Shown here piece by piece: positions 1-5,157 of a stretch of 5,157 nucleotides of DNA (positions are counted from its first letter, which is position 1; the number at the start of each line of letters is the position of its first letter). Source of the DNA: Rhodospirillaceae bacterium. GTDB lineage: Bacteria > Pseudomonadota > Alphaproteobacteria > DSM-16000 > Inquilinaceae. The DNA lies in NCBI GenBank assembly GCA_020425485.1, contig JAGQRL010000392.1, forward strand, positions 3,476 to 8,632. The letters are read 5' to 3'. The translations under genes and the position numbers were made by a program. Under the pieces are notes generated by a model that searched no databases, had not been told where the DNA came from, and worked only from the letters and a program-made list of their open reading frames with translations.

Positions 1-594
1 GCCCAGAACATCCATTGGGCCGCAGCCGGTGCCCATACCGGCGACATCTCCGCCACCATGGTGGCGGAGTGCGGGGCCACCATGGCGGAGCTGGGCCATT
101 CCGAACGCCGCCACACCATCGGCGAAACCGATGAGGAGATCGGCCGCAAGGTGCGCGCGGCGTTGGATGCCGGGCTGATCGCCCTGCTGTGCGTCGGTGA
201 AACCGGGCTGGAACGCCAGGCCGGTGCCGCGGCCGAAGCCAATGTGCGCCAGCTCAAGCTCGGCCTGCGCGACGTCGCGGCCGACGAGCTGGGCCGCTGC
301 ATCGTTGCCTACGAACCGGTGTGGGCGATCGGCGAGGGCGGCGTGCCCTGTTCACCCGCCGATGCCGCGGCGGTGCATGGGGCCCTGCGGGCCGCGCTTA
401 AGGAAAAGGCGGGCGGGGCGGGCACCGTTCCCCCCGTGCTCTATGGCGGCAGCGTGAACCTGCAGAACTGCCGCGAGCTGGCGGCGGAGCCGGAGATCGA
501 CGGGTTGTTCATCGGCCGTGCGGCGTGGCGGGCGGGTGGCCTGCTGGCGGTGGCCGAAGCGGCCCTTGCGGTGCGCCGGGCAATGGCCGGCTGA
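1..594 (+). CDS. tpiA: Triosephosphate isomerase family protein, 5'-truncated by the window edge, with divergent active-site loops
   Basis: TIM-barrel isomerase that interconverts an aldose and a ketose phosphate in the cytoplasm; the classical member converts dihydroxyacetone phosphate and glyceraldehyde 3-phosphate in glycolysis. The frame is open from base 1 with AQNIHW, which matches about residue 63 of the E. coli enzyme, so roughly 60 N-terminal residues, including the catalytic Lys, lie outside the window. Visible family marks are GHSERR with the catalytic His at 97-99, CVGET, YEPVWAIG with the catalytic Glu at 313-315, and YGGSV at 442-456. The His-Glu spacing (72 residues) fits the family. 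Two places depart from glycolytic TIMs: the lid loop reads AIGEGGVPCS instead of AIGTGK-type, and the phosphate loop reads IDGLFIGRAAW instead of IDGALVGGASL. From memory, similar changes occur in TIM paralogues such as the tetrulose-4-phosphate isomerase EryH of rhizobia and Brucella. The family is certain; the substrate is not, so the symbol is provisional. Confidence 0.9.
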   Translation, partial: AQNIHWAAAGAHTGDISATMVAECGATMAELGHSERRHTIGETDEEIGRKVRAALDAGLIALLCVGETGLERQAGAAAEANVRQLKLGLRDVAADELGRCIVAYEPVWAIGEGGVPCSPADAAAVHGALRAALKEKAGGAGTVPPVLYGGSVNLQNCRELAAEPEIDGLFIGRAAWRAGGLLAVAEAALAVRRAMAG

Positions 595-721
595 CCGTTC
601 GTTCGGTAATTCCCCAGCATATGTTCTGACCGGCGGCATTCATAATTGTCGGCGGCAAGTCACGCCAACACTCTGAACTTCTTTCCCCAGATCATCCCGC
701 AATTAACAAAGTGTCGGCAGC

Positions 722-732
722 GACAACTTGTC
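722..732. promoter_or_regulatory. Short perfect inverted repeat, possible operator
   Basis: GACAA-C-TTGTC is a perfect 5-1-5 palindrome in the AT-rich island. It overlaps the candidate -35 box at 728-733, which is a common place for a repressor to bind. It does not match the alphaproteobacterial LexA box (GTTC-N7-GTTC) or any operator I can name. An 11-base palindrome can occur by chance, so this is only a suggestion. Confidence 0.2.
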
Positions 733-756
733 CTGTTAGTTGTGGAATTATTGAAT
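728..756 (+). promoter_or_regulatory. Weak sigma-70-type promoter candidate for the 894-1577 gene
   Basis: TTGTCC (728-733) and TTGAAT (751-756) each match four of six consensus bases and are separated by 17 bases, in the most AT-rich part of the gap. A better -10 match, GATAAT (758-763), lies just downstream but has no -35 partner at a suitable distance. Either would give a leader of about 120-130 bases before the gene. Confidence 0.28.
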
Positions 757-893
757 AGATAATGTTTGCCGATTGGGTTTTGCTCGCCGCCACGGGCTGC
801 GGCGGATACGCCAATCCGGCCCGGTTTGAGCTTTGAATTCAACAGGATACGGCACGGCGCCCGGCCAGACGCGGCGTCCGGTGGGACCGTGCT

Positions 894-1577
894 GTGGGAA
901 AGGCAGGCAGAGTGGCCAAGGTTCTCGATCCCCAGACCGCCTGGATGGAGGCGGGCGACCCCGACGATGCGGTGCGCAGCCGCTACACCGGCTACCCGCT
1001 GAGCAACGGCGAGATGGTGATCACCATCCTGTCGTGGGATTCCTCCTCCGTCGGCCACCAGCTCATCACCTTCGAATGGCGCGACAACCACGCCAGCGGA
1101 CCCATCCGCATGCACAAGCTGTTTCACCTGTTCCCGGAGGACATGCCGGAAGGCTTCGGCGGCTGGATGGGGATCACCGCATCCACCCGCACCGGCAAGA
1201 TCTTCCGCGGCCGGCCCGACGAGATGATCGACAAGAGCGAGGGCGAGGCGGTGTCCGCCCAGTCCCAGGACCACCGCATCACCACCGGCAAGAGCAAGGT
1301 GTTCTACCGCAGCTGGGCGGTCGATTTCGACAGCGGCTACAAGGCGTTCGAGGAAGCCAAGACGGACTGGAGGAAGCCGCCGGATTTCAACTTCGTCGGC
1401 ATGCGCGGCGGCTATAGCTGCGCCAGTTGGGCGCGCAAGATCGCTGCGGTGGCGGGCATCGAGTCGGACTCGGTCATGGCCGAGATCGGCTATCCGGTGC
1501 CGATCTGGGAGATCGACAAGGGGGCCGAGCTGCGCACCGAGGAAGAGATGTGGGTGAGCCGCAAGCGCAAGGACTGA
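894..1577 (+). CDS. Hypothetical protein, possible circularly permuted papain/NlpC-P60-like fold
   Basis: I do not recognise a named family. The 227-residue product has no signal peptide or membrane segment and is probably cytoplasmic unless delivered by another route. The arrangement is suggestive: GHQLITFEW (His55) sits in a predicted beta strand near the N-terminus, and about 120 residues later YSCASWARKIAAVAGI puts Cys176 at the start of a predicted helix. His-strand first and Cys-helix later is the order in permuted papain-like hydrolases such as LRAT/YiiX-type and some NlpC/P60 relatives. The segment before the Cys (FDSGYKAFEEAKTDW..PPDFNFV) also resembles the lead-in to the Cys helix in such proteins. 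This is inference from pattern only. The start is uncertain: GTG at 894 is the longest choice, while GTG at 912 (MAKVLD) has AGG-rich sequence at 901-907 upstream. It stands alone, 161 bases before the next gene, with a hairpin after it. Catalytic activity is not shown. Confidence 0.75.
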   Translation: MGKAGRVAKVLDPQTAWMEAGDPDDAVRSRYTGYPLSNGEMVITILSWDSSSVGHQLITFEWRDNHASGPIRMHKLFHLFPEDMPEGFGGWMGITASTRTGKIFRGRPDEMIDKSEGEAVSAQSQDHRITTGKSKVFYRSWAVDFDSGYKAFEEAKTDWRKPPDFNFVGMRGGYSCASWARKIAAVAGIESDSVMAEIGYPVPIWEIDKGAELRTEEEMWVSRKRKD

Positions 1578-1595
1578 GGAGCGGCTTGCCCGGCT

Positions 1596-1621
1596 GCCGG
1601 TCCGGTTCGGTCCGGTCCGGC
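1596..1621 (+). repeat. Five-copy CCGGT pentamer array that forms a strong hairpin
   Basis: Five pentamers in a row (CCGGT, CCGGT, TCGGT, CCGGT, CCGGC; 1597-1621) lie 19 bases after the stop of the preceding gene. Folded, 1596-1600 pairs with 1617-1621 and 1602-1605 with 1612-1615, giving nine G-C pairs with one T-T mismatch and a six-base TTCGGT loop. It could act as a transcript-stabilising hairpin or a terminator, but no run of T follows, so intrinsic termination is doubtful. Confidence 0.5.
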
Positions 1622-1722
1622 CGATGCCGGCGCGCGTTTACGAAAAGCCAACCAAGCTGTGCCCATCCTATATCGGGGCATCAGGCGCGCCGGGGTGCAG
1701 ATCGGCCCGGAGCGCCCGGCCC

Positions 1723-1728
1723 AGGAGA
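1723..1728 (+). promoter_or_regulatory. Ribosome binding site that sets the start at 1739
   Basis: AGGAGA lies 10 bases before ATG 1739. The reading frame is open for about 100 codons further upstream, but that part overlaps the preceding gene and reads as a shadow, so this site decides the start. Confidence 0.6.
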
Positions 1729-1738
1729 TTTGCGCAGC

Positions 1739-2527
1739 ATGATCGGACCGGTATCGACCCAGGGCGTGGCGTTGTCGCTGCCGAAGGCAGGCGGCAGCCA
1801 AACGGCCGCGCCCCGATCGGCCGACGGCCCGCCGGAGTCGGTCGCCCGCACGCTGGAAGCCCTGCAACAGCTCGACCCGGAAACGGCCGATGTGCTGAAG
1901 CAGAGCCTGAACGCCGCCCAGGACGCGCTGGAGCAGCTCGACGCCGCCCGCCAGCAGATGGCCGAACAGCGCAAGGCCGCGGCCGAGGAGCGGCTCCGCC
2001 AGATCCACGAAAAGCTGAAGACGCTCAGGCTGTTCGCGACGATGGATCCGAAGGCCACCGTGCGGCTGGCCACCCAGTGGAGCCGCGAGCTGGCCTGGGC
2101 CACCAAGGACTACGCCGAAGCCAACGACATGGCGAACACGCCGTCCAGCCTGGGGTCGGCGCTGGCCGCGGCGGCCGGCGACAGCGAGGCCGAGCCGCTC
2201 AGCACCGCGTCCTCCTTTGCCGAGATCAAGGCGCGGTACGAAGCCGCCCTGCGCGAACAGGTGCTGGGCGACGTGACCCCCTTCCTGCAGGCACTGCCGC
2301 TGACGCGCGAGCACGCGGAGTTCGCCTTCAATGTCCGCAGCATCGAAATCACGCTGAAGGCCACCGTCGATGGGGCCAGGTGGATGCTGGGGGACAAGCT
2401 GGACTACGCCACCGGCCGCAACGTGAAATCCGCCAAGACGGCGTGGCGGCAGGTGGAACATCACCTGCGCGAGCTGAGCCAGCCCCGGCGGACCAGTGCC
2501 TTCGGCGGGGTGAACCTGCGGGCGTAG
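1739..2527 (+). CDS. Hypothetical soluble protein with central coiled coil
   Basis: The 262-residue product matches no family I can name. Residues 1-35 are low-complexity and rich in Gly, Ala, Pro and Ser, probably disordered; there is no signal peptide or membrane segment. Residues about 36-97 are helical with heptad-like Leu/Ala spacing and many Gln, Glu, Arg and Lys (LEQLDAARQQMAEQ is typical), consistent with a coiled coil. A helical segment around LRLFATMDPKATVRLATQW (97-115) and an Ala/Gly/Ser-rich linker (135-160) follow, then more helix to residue 249 and a short polar tail. ATG 1739 is chosen for its AGGAGA. The gene stands alone, separated from both neighbours by hairpins. The composition fits a structural or adaptor role, but no function can be assigned. 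Codon use looks like the neighbours, so recent transfer is not suggested. Confidence 0.8.
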   Translation: MIGPVSTQGVALSLPKAGGSQTAAPRSADGPPESVARTLEALQQLDPETADVLKQSLNAAQDALEQLDAARQQMAEQRKAAAEERLRQIHEKLKTLRLFATMDPKATVRLATQWSRELAWATKDYAEANDMANTPSSLGSALAAAAGDSEAEPLSTASSFAEIKARYEAALREQVLGDVTPFLQALPLTREHAEFAFNVRSIEITLKATVDGARWMLGDKLDYATGRNVKSAKTAWRQVEHHLRELSQPRRTSAFGGVNLRA

Positions 2528-2531
2528 GCAC

Positions 2532-2550
2532 GGCTGCGCTTGGTGCAGCC
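2532..2550 (+). terminator. Terminator-like hairpin after the coiled-coil gene
   Basis: GGCTGC (2532-2537) pairs perfectly with GCAGCC (2545-2550), with an additional G-T pair closing a five-base loop. It begins four bases after the stop codon at 2525-2527. Only a short pyrimidine stretch (CTTC) follows, so it is either a weak intrinsic terminator or a 3'-end stabilising stem. Confidence 0.4.
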
Positions 2551-2763
2551 CTTCAAAGAGAAACCTCGCTTCGATATCCCGTGTGCTGCCGACCGGCGGC
2601 CATGGTGGGCTCTCCTGTTTTTGGGCGGACGAGGCCCGCCGCTCTCCGATCCTGAATGGCCGGGCAGGCGGGGTGGTCCGTGCACGAGTGCCGATGCAGC
2701 CCAGCTCCCACAAAACGGTCCCAATCGCCGGCGACTGTTCAACCGGTCGTTTGGCAAGCGCCG

Positions 2764-2786
2764 GCCCAGGGTTCGGACCCTAGGGC
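2764..2786 (+). promoter_or_regulatory. Leader hairpin directly before the ribosome binding site of the exported-protein gene
   Basis: GCCCAGGGT (2764-2772) pairs with ACCCT and GGGC (2777-2781, 2783-2786) around a TCGG loop, giving nine pairs with one bulged A at 2782. The stem ends two bases before GAGGGGGA (2789-2796), the Shine-Dalgarno sequence of the gene starting at 2801. A stem this close could limit or position ribosome access, or it may be incidental in GC-rich DNA. It resembles a tRNA T-arm superficially, but there is no tRNA around it. Confidence 0.4.
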
Positions 2787-2800
2787 GCGAGGGGGACACC

Positions 2801-3706
2801 ATGATGCGGACAGTCGGCGCGATGGGAGTGGCCTTTCTGGTCGCCATGCTGCCAGCCCAGGGCTGGGCGCAGACCGTGCTGGAGCGGGTGGAGGCCCACC
2901 TTGCCAGCGAAGGGATGGTGGTGACCTACGGCCAGATCGACCGCAGCGACGAGCGGGGCTTCGTTATCCACGATGTCCAGCTTGGCCCGCCGCCGGATAC
3001 TGATGGCGTCGAAATCTCGATCGACACCTGGTCGATCGCGGCCATCGATACCGAGGCGCTGGAGGTTTGGGGCATCCCGGCATTCCTGATGATGTCGGCC
3101 GAAGGCGCGGTCATCTATCCGCCTGAGCCAATGGGCCCAGAGGCCCAGGCGGTTTTCGGTGGCGACACGATCCGCGGCGATCTGAGCATCGACTACGCGC
3201 TCGACCCCGAAACCGGTGTGCTGACCTTGGACCACCTGACGGTTTCGCTGCACGGCGTGGCCACCACCACGGTGACCCTGAGCCTCGGCAACGTGACGGT
3301 GGAACACCTGCATGACGGTTCCACGGCGAATGTGGCGATCAACCGGCTCGGCATCGTCTTTCAGGATCACGGCATGATGGGCCGTCTGGTCGCGGCATTG
3401 GCCGGGGAGTTCGGCGGCGACTTGGAGGCAACGGCGCAATCCATGGTCGCCGATCTCAATCGGGATTTCATGAGTTCGCCGCTGCGCGGCGTCCGCCAGG
3501 CGCACGACATCATCAACGCCATCGCGGCGATGATCGCCGACTACCAGGCACCCGGCCGCCTCAGCATCGTGGCCGAGCCGGTTGCCCCGGTCCCCCTGGA
3601 TGCCCTGCCGATCATGAGCGACCCGGCTCCGTGGTTCGAGGCGATGAACCCGGTGACCGACTACGACGGGCCGACGAGACCCGGCGATATTCCCAAGTCG
3701 CGCTAG
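2801..3706 (+). CDS. Exported beta-rich protein of unknown function
   Basis: The 301-residue product begins with a Sec-type signal peptide: MMR, a hydrophobic core (VGAMGVAFLVAML), then PAQGWA with likely cleavage after Ala23. There is no lipobox Cys, so it should be a soluble periplasmic or secreted protein. The mature part alternates short strands (MVVTYGQIDR, GVEISIDTWSI, GVLTLDHLTVSLHGV, TTTVTLSLGNVTV), then a helical part (residues about 193-250) and a final strand GRLSIVAEPVAPVPL. This recalls elongated beta-sheet proteins of the AsmA/DUF945/DUF2125 sort that handle lipids or envelope components, but that is an impression and no diagnostic motif is visible. ATG 2801 is chosen because GAGGGGGA lies four bases upstream and the signal peptide begins there; ATG 2804 is nearly equivalent. 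The gene has its own leader and converges with the patatin gene downstream. Confidence 0.85.
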   Translation: MMRTVGAMGVAFLVAMLPAQGWAQTVLERVEAHLASEGMVVTYGQIDRSDERGFVIHDVQLGPPPDTDGVEISIDTWSIAAIDTEALEVWGIPAFLMMSAEGAVIYPPEPMGPEAQAVFGGDTIRGDLSIDYALDPETGVLTLDHLTVSLHGVATTTVTLSLGNVTVEHLHDGSTANVAINRLGIVFQDHGMMGRLVAALAGEFGGDLEATAQSMVADLNRDFMSSPLRGVRQAHDIINAIAAMIADYQAPGRLSIVAEPVAPVPLDALPIMSDPAPWFEAMNPVTDYDGPTRPGDIPKSR

Positions 3707-3728
3707 CGGTCCGTCCAGCCGCGGTCCG
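3706..3728. repeat. Short direct repeat in the convergent gap
   Basis: GCGGTCCG occurs at 3706-3713 and 3721-3728, 15 bases apart, in the 53-base gap between the two convergent genes. No convincing bidirectional terminator was seen there; the minus strand offers only a short GCC-TTCG-GGC stem. The repeat may be chance. Confidence 0.3.
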
Positions 3729-3759
3729 GGTGAGATGGCCCGAAGGCGCCAGCGCTGCC

Positions 3760-4806
3760 CTAAAGAAACGTCGCGGCGAAATCCAGCGAGCTGCGCTGGC
3801 CGATGGCGTCGCCGTGCTCGGCCAGCCAGCGGTCGGCGGCGGCGCGGCCCACCGTCTTCAGGTGCAAGAGGAAGTCCATCTCCGCGTTCATCTTGCTGGC
3901 GACGCCGAGCCCGGTCATCTCCGCCTCGTCGGCGATCGCGTGCATGCGCAGCGCCTTGTAGGCGGTGGGGTCGAGCCGCTCCTGTTCGATCAGCCGGGTG
4001 ACGAAGGCGATGGCCCGCATCTCGCGCATCAGCGTGGAATTGAAGCTGATCTCATTCACCCGGTTCCAGATGTCGGCTGCTGTGGTGGGGATCTCGTCGC
4101 GGTTCAGCGGGTTGATCTGCACCAGCATCACGTCGGCACAATCAGTGCGGTAGATCAGCGGGAAGATCGCCGGGTTGCCCATGTAGCCGCCGTCCCAGTA
4201 GGGCTCGCCGTCGATCTCCACGGTGCGGAACATGAAGGGCAGGCAGGCGGACGCCAGCAACGCGTCGATCGACACCTCGTCGGTGGCGAACACCTTGATC
4301 TTGCCGGTGCGCACATTGGTGGCGTTGACGAACAGCTTGATCTTCTCGCAGCGGCGGAGCTGGCCGATTTCCAGCACCTCCTCCAGCACATCGCGCAACG
4401 GGTTCATGTTGAGCGGGTTGAGCTGGTAGGGCGAGAAGGCGCGCGTGAGCGCGTCCAGGAACAGGTAGCTCAGCGAGTAGTCCAGGTTCCACGGGTTGCC
4501 GGTGGACGAGCCGCTCCACGGCATGCGGCGGATCGGGCTGAGGGCTGCGAAGCTGGAAATCCTGCCCCAGAAGGTGTCGAGCAGGGCGCGAGCACCCTCC
4601 GCCCCGCCGGCCTCGTACCCCGCCACCACCATGGCGCCGTTCATGGCCCCGGCGCTGGTGCCGCTGATCGCCTCGATCTTGAGGTCGGGTTCTTCCAGCA
4701 GGCGGTCGAGCACGCCCCAGGTGAAGGCGCCGTGGGCGCCCCCGCCCTGGAGGCCGAGATTGAGGCTGCGGGTGGGTTTGGAGCGGCGGGACGCGGCCTT
4801 GGCCAT
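3760..4806 (-). CDS. Patatin-like phospholipase family protein
   Basis: Predicted acyl hydrolase of the patatin/RssA family (Ser-Asp dyad), which cleaves fatty acyl esters of phospholipids or other lipids. The 348-residue product shows all family elements in order: the glycine-rich oxyanion-hole motif GGGAHG at 21-26, the nucleophile elbow GTSAG with Ser51, and DGG with the catalytic Asp205. ASACLPFMF (185-193), between elbow and Asp, is also typical. The first 14 residues are basic and polar (MAKAASRRSKPTRS). There is no signal peptide, so it is probably cytoplasmic or loosely membrane-associated. The start is supported by AGGAGA seven bases upstream. It lies 55 bases downstream of argG on the same strand, so cotranscription is possible, though no metabolic link is obvious. 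The dyad is intact, so it should be active; the natural lipid is unknown. Some bacterial patatins serve polyhydroxyalkanoate or membrane turnover, others are secreted toxins; nothing here suggests secretion. Confidence 0.93.
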   Translation of the reverse strand: MAKAASRRSKPTRSLNLGLQGGGAHGAFTWGVLDRLLEEPDLKIEAISGTSAGAMNGAMVVAGYEAGGAEGARALLDTFWGRISSFAALSPIRRMPWSGSSTGNPWNLDYSLSYLFLDALTRAFSPYQLNPLNMNPLRDVLEEVLEIGQLRRCEKIKLFVNATNVRTGKIKVFATDEVSIDALLASACLPFMFRTVEIDGEPYWDGGYMGNPAIFPLIYRTDCADVMLVQINPLNRDEIPTTAADIWNRVNEISFNSTLMREMRAIAFVTRLIEQERLDPTAYKALRMHAIADEAEMTGLGVASKMNAEMDFLLHLKTVGRAAADRWLAEHGDAIGQRSSLDFAATFL

Positions 4807-4813
4807 GGGCAGA

Positions 4814-4819
4814 TCTCCT
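4814..4819 (-). promoter_or_regulatory. Ribosome binding site of the patatin-like gene
   Basis: Read on the minus strand this is AGGAGA, seven bases before the ATG at 4806-4804. It fixes the start. A 10-base self-complementary GCCGGCCGGC (4831-4840) lies a little further upstream, between argG and this gene. Confidence 0.7.
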
Positions 4820-4861
4820 CTCGGTGATGTGCCGGCCGGCGCCCTGCCGCGCAGCCCCCGG

Positions 4862-5157
4862 CTACGGTTTCAGCACGCCCGCCGCAGCGCCCAGGCGCAG
4901 GCGCAGCGCGTTGAGCTTGATGAAGCCCTGGGCGTCGCGCTGATCGTAGACCACGTCGTCCTCGAAGGTGACATATTCCAGGCTGTACAGGCTCCTCGGC
5001 GCCTTGCGCCCGGCCACCTGGACGGAGCCCTTGTAGAGCTTCAGGCGCACCGTGCCGGTGACGTTTTCCTGGGTCTTGTCGATCAGCGCCTGCAGGGCCT
5101 CGCGCTCCGGGCTCCACCAGAAGCCGTTGTAGATCAGCTCCGCGTAGCGCGGCATCA
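4862..5157 (-). CDS. argG: Argininosuccinate synthase, C-terminal part (cut by the window edge)
   Basis: ArgG joins citrulline and aspartate, using ATP, to make argininosuccinate in the penultimate step of arginine synthesis in the cytoplasm. Only the last 97 or so codons are present; family members are about 400 residues, so the N-terminal ATP-binding domain lies outside the window. The visible part is highly characteristic: MPRYAELIYNGFWWSPERE, then LIDKTQENVTGTVRLKLYKGS, then the ending DQRDAQGFIKLNALRLRLG. This is the C-terminal region that forms the multimer-contact helix in known structures. The Met encoded at 5155-5153 is internal, not a start: the frame runs on through the edge, and homologues read LMPRYAELIYNG across this point. 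The stop is TAG at 4864-4862. The patatin-like gene follows on the same strand, so the two may share a transcript. Confidence 0.96.
   Translation of the reverse strand, partial: MPRYAELIYNGFWWSPEREALQALIDKTQENVTGTVRLKLYKGSVQVAGRKAPRSLYSLEYVTFEDDVVYDQRDAQGFIKLNALRLRLGAAAGVLKP

Larger units (their letters stand above)
595..893. other. Non-coding gap between the TIM-family gene and the next gene, with an AT-rich island
   Basis: No credible gene was found here on either strand; minus-strand reading frames through it lack a ribosome binding site and recognisable protein sequence. The stretch of about 600-780 is clearly richer in A/T than the surrounding coding DNA, as expected of a promoter region. 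It contains a weak stem ACCG/CGGT right at the TIM stop codon (594-607), a repeated CGGCGGCA (631-638 and 650-657), a palindrome at 722-732, a promoter candidate at 728-756, and a perfect 10-base palindrome TTGAATTCAA at 833-842. No convincing terminator for the TIM gene was seen. Confidence 0.6.

Noticed and set aside
660..1274. A 204-codon minus-strand frame over the AT-rich gap and the start of the 894-1577 gene
   Set aside because: It mixes antisense of a coding region with non-coding sequence, and has no start signal or recognisable motif.
1427..1738. N-terminal extension of the coiled-coil gene into the preceding gene
   Set aside because: The extra residues are Arg/Gly-rich shadow sequence overlapping the end of the previous gene, whereas ATG 1739 has an AGGAGA at good spacing.
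1490..2713. A 407-codon open frame on the minus strand across the coiled-coil gene
   Set aside because: Composition is Arg/Gly/Gln-rich shadow sequence, it overlaps two plus-strand genes with proper starts, and it has no family resemblance.
2583..2783. Small 66-codon frame in the gap before the exported-protein gene
   Set aside because: No ribosome binding site and no protein-like composition; it is likely chance in GC-rich DNA.
2765..2785. T-arm-like sequence around GGTTCGGACCC, possible tRNA
   Set aside because: No acceptor, D-arm or anticodon arm can be built around it; it folds as a simple hairpin with a four-base loop.
2540..2800. Open frame continuing upstream of the exported-protein gene
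   Set aside because: It would bury the signal peptide inside the protein; the Shine-Dalgarno sequence and signal peptide both point to ATG 2801.
3631..4827. A 398-codon open frame on the plus strand, opposite the patatin-like gene
   Set aside because: It is antisense to a gene with an intact GGGAHG/GTSAG/DGG set, its composition is the His/Arg/Gln/Val-rich kind produced by GC-rich antisense frames, and it has no recognisable domain.

Overview
This window looks like an ordinary stretch of chromosome from a GC-rich alphaproteobacterium, plausibly Rhodospirillales-like. The GC content is very high by eye, with strong G/C at third codon positions, and the argininosuccinate synthase C-terminus has a typical alphaproteobacterial ending. 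The genus cannot be fixed from the sequence.

Layout. Positions 1-594 (+) hold the 3' two-thirds or so of a triosephosphate-isomerase-family gene, cut by the window edge. Its active-site lid and phosphate loop differ from the glycolytic enzyme, so it may be a TIM paralogue that acts on another sugar phosphate. A roughly 300-base gap (595-893) follows. It contains an AT-rich island with a weak promoter candidate and a short perfect palindrome over its -35 box. Positions 894-1577 (+) encode an unannotatable 227-residue protein whose His-then-Cys layout suggests a circularly permuted papain/NlpC-P60-like fold. Just after it lies a hairpin built from five CCGGT-type pentamers. Positions 1739-2527 (+) encode a soluble 262-residue protein with a coiled-coil segment and no recognised family, followed by a terminator-like hairpin. 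A 273-base non-coding gap ends in a compact hairpin touching the ribosome binding site of the next gene. Positions 2801-3706 (+) encode an exported, beta-rich protein of unknown function.

The right end is on the minus strand and converges on the rest. The C-terminal part of argG enters from the right edge (4862-5157) and is followed 55 bases downstream by a patatin-like phospholipase gene (3760-4806). These two may be cotranscribed.

The genes do not form an obvious pathway. The named ones (TIM family, argG, patatin) are housekeeping or widespread. The three plus-strand genes between them are separate orphan-type genes, each with its own leader. I see no tRNA, rRNA, CRISPR array, transposon or phage gene, and no compelling new multi-gene system. 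The best leads are the divergent TIM, the putative permuted cysteine-hydrolase-like protein, and the two intergenic hairpins at 1596-1621 and 2764-2786.
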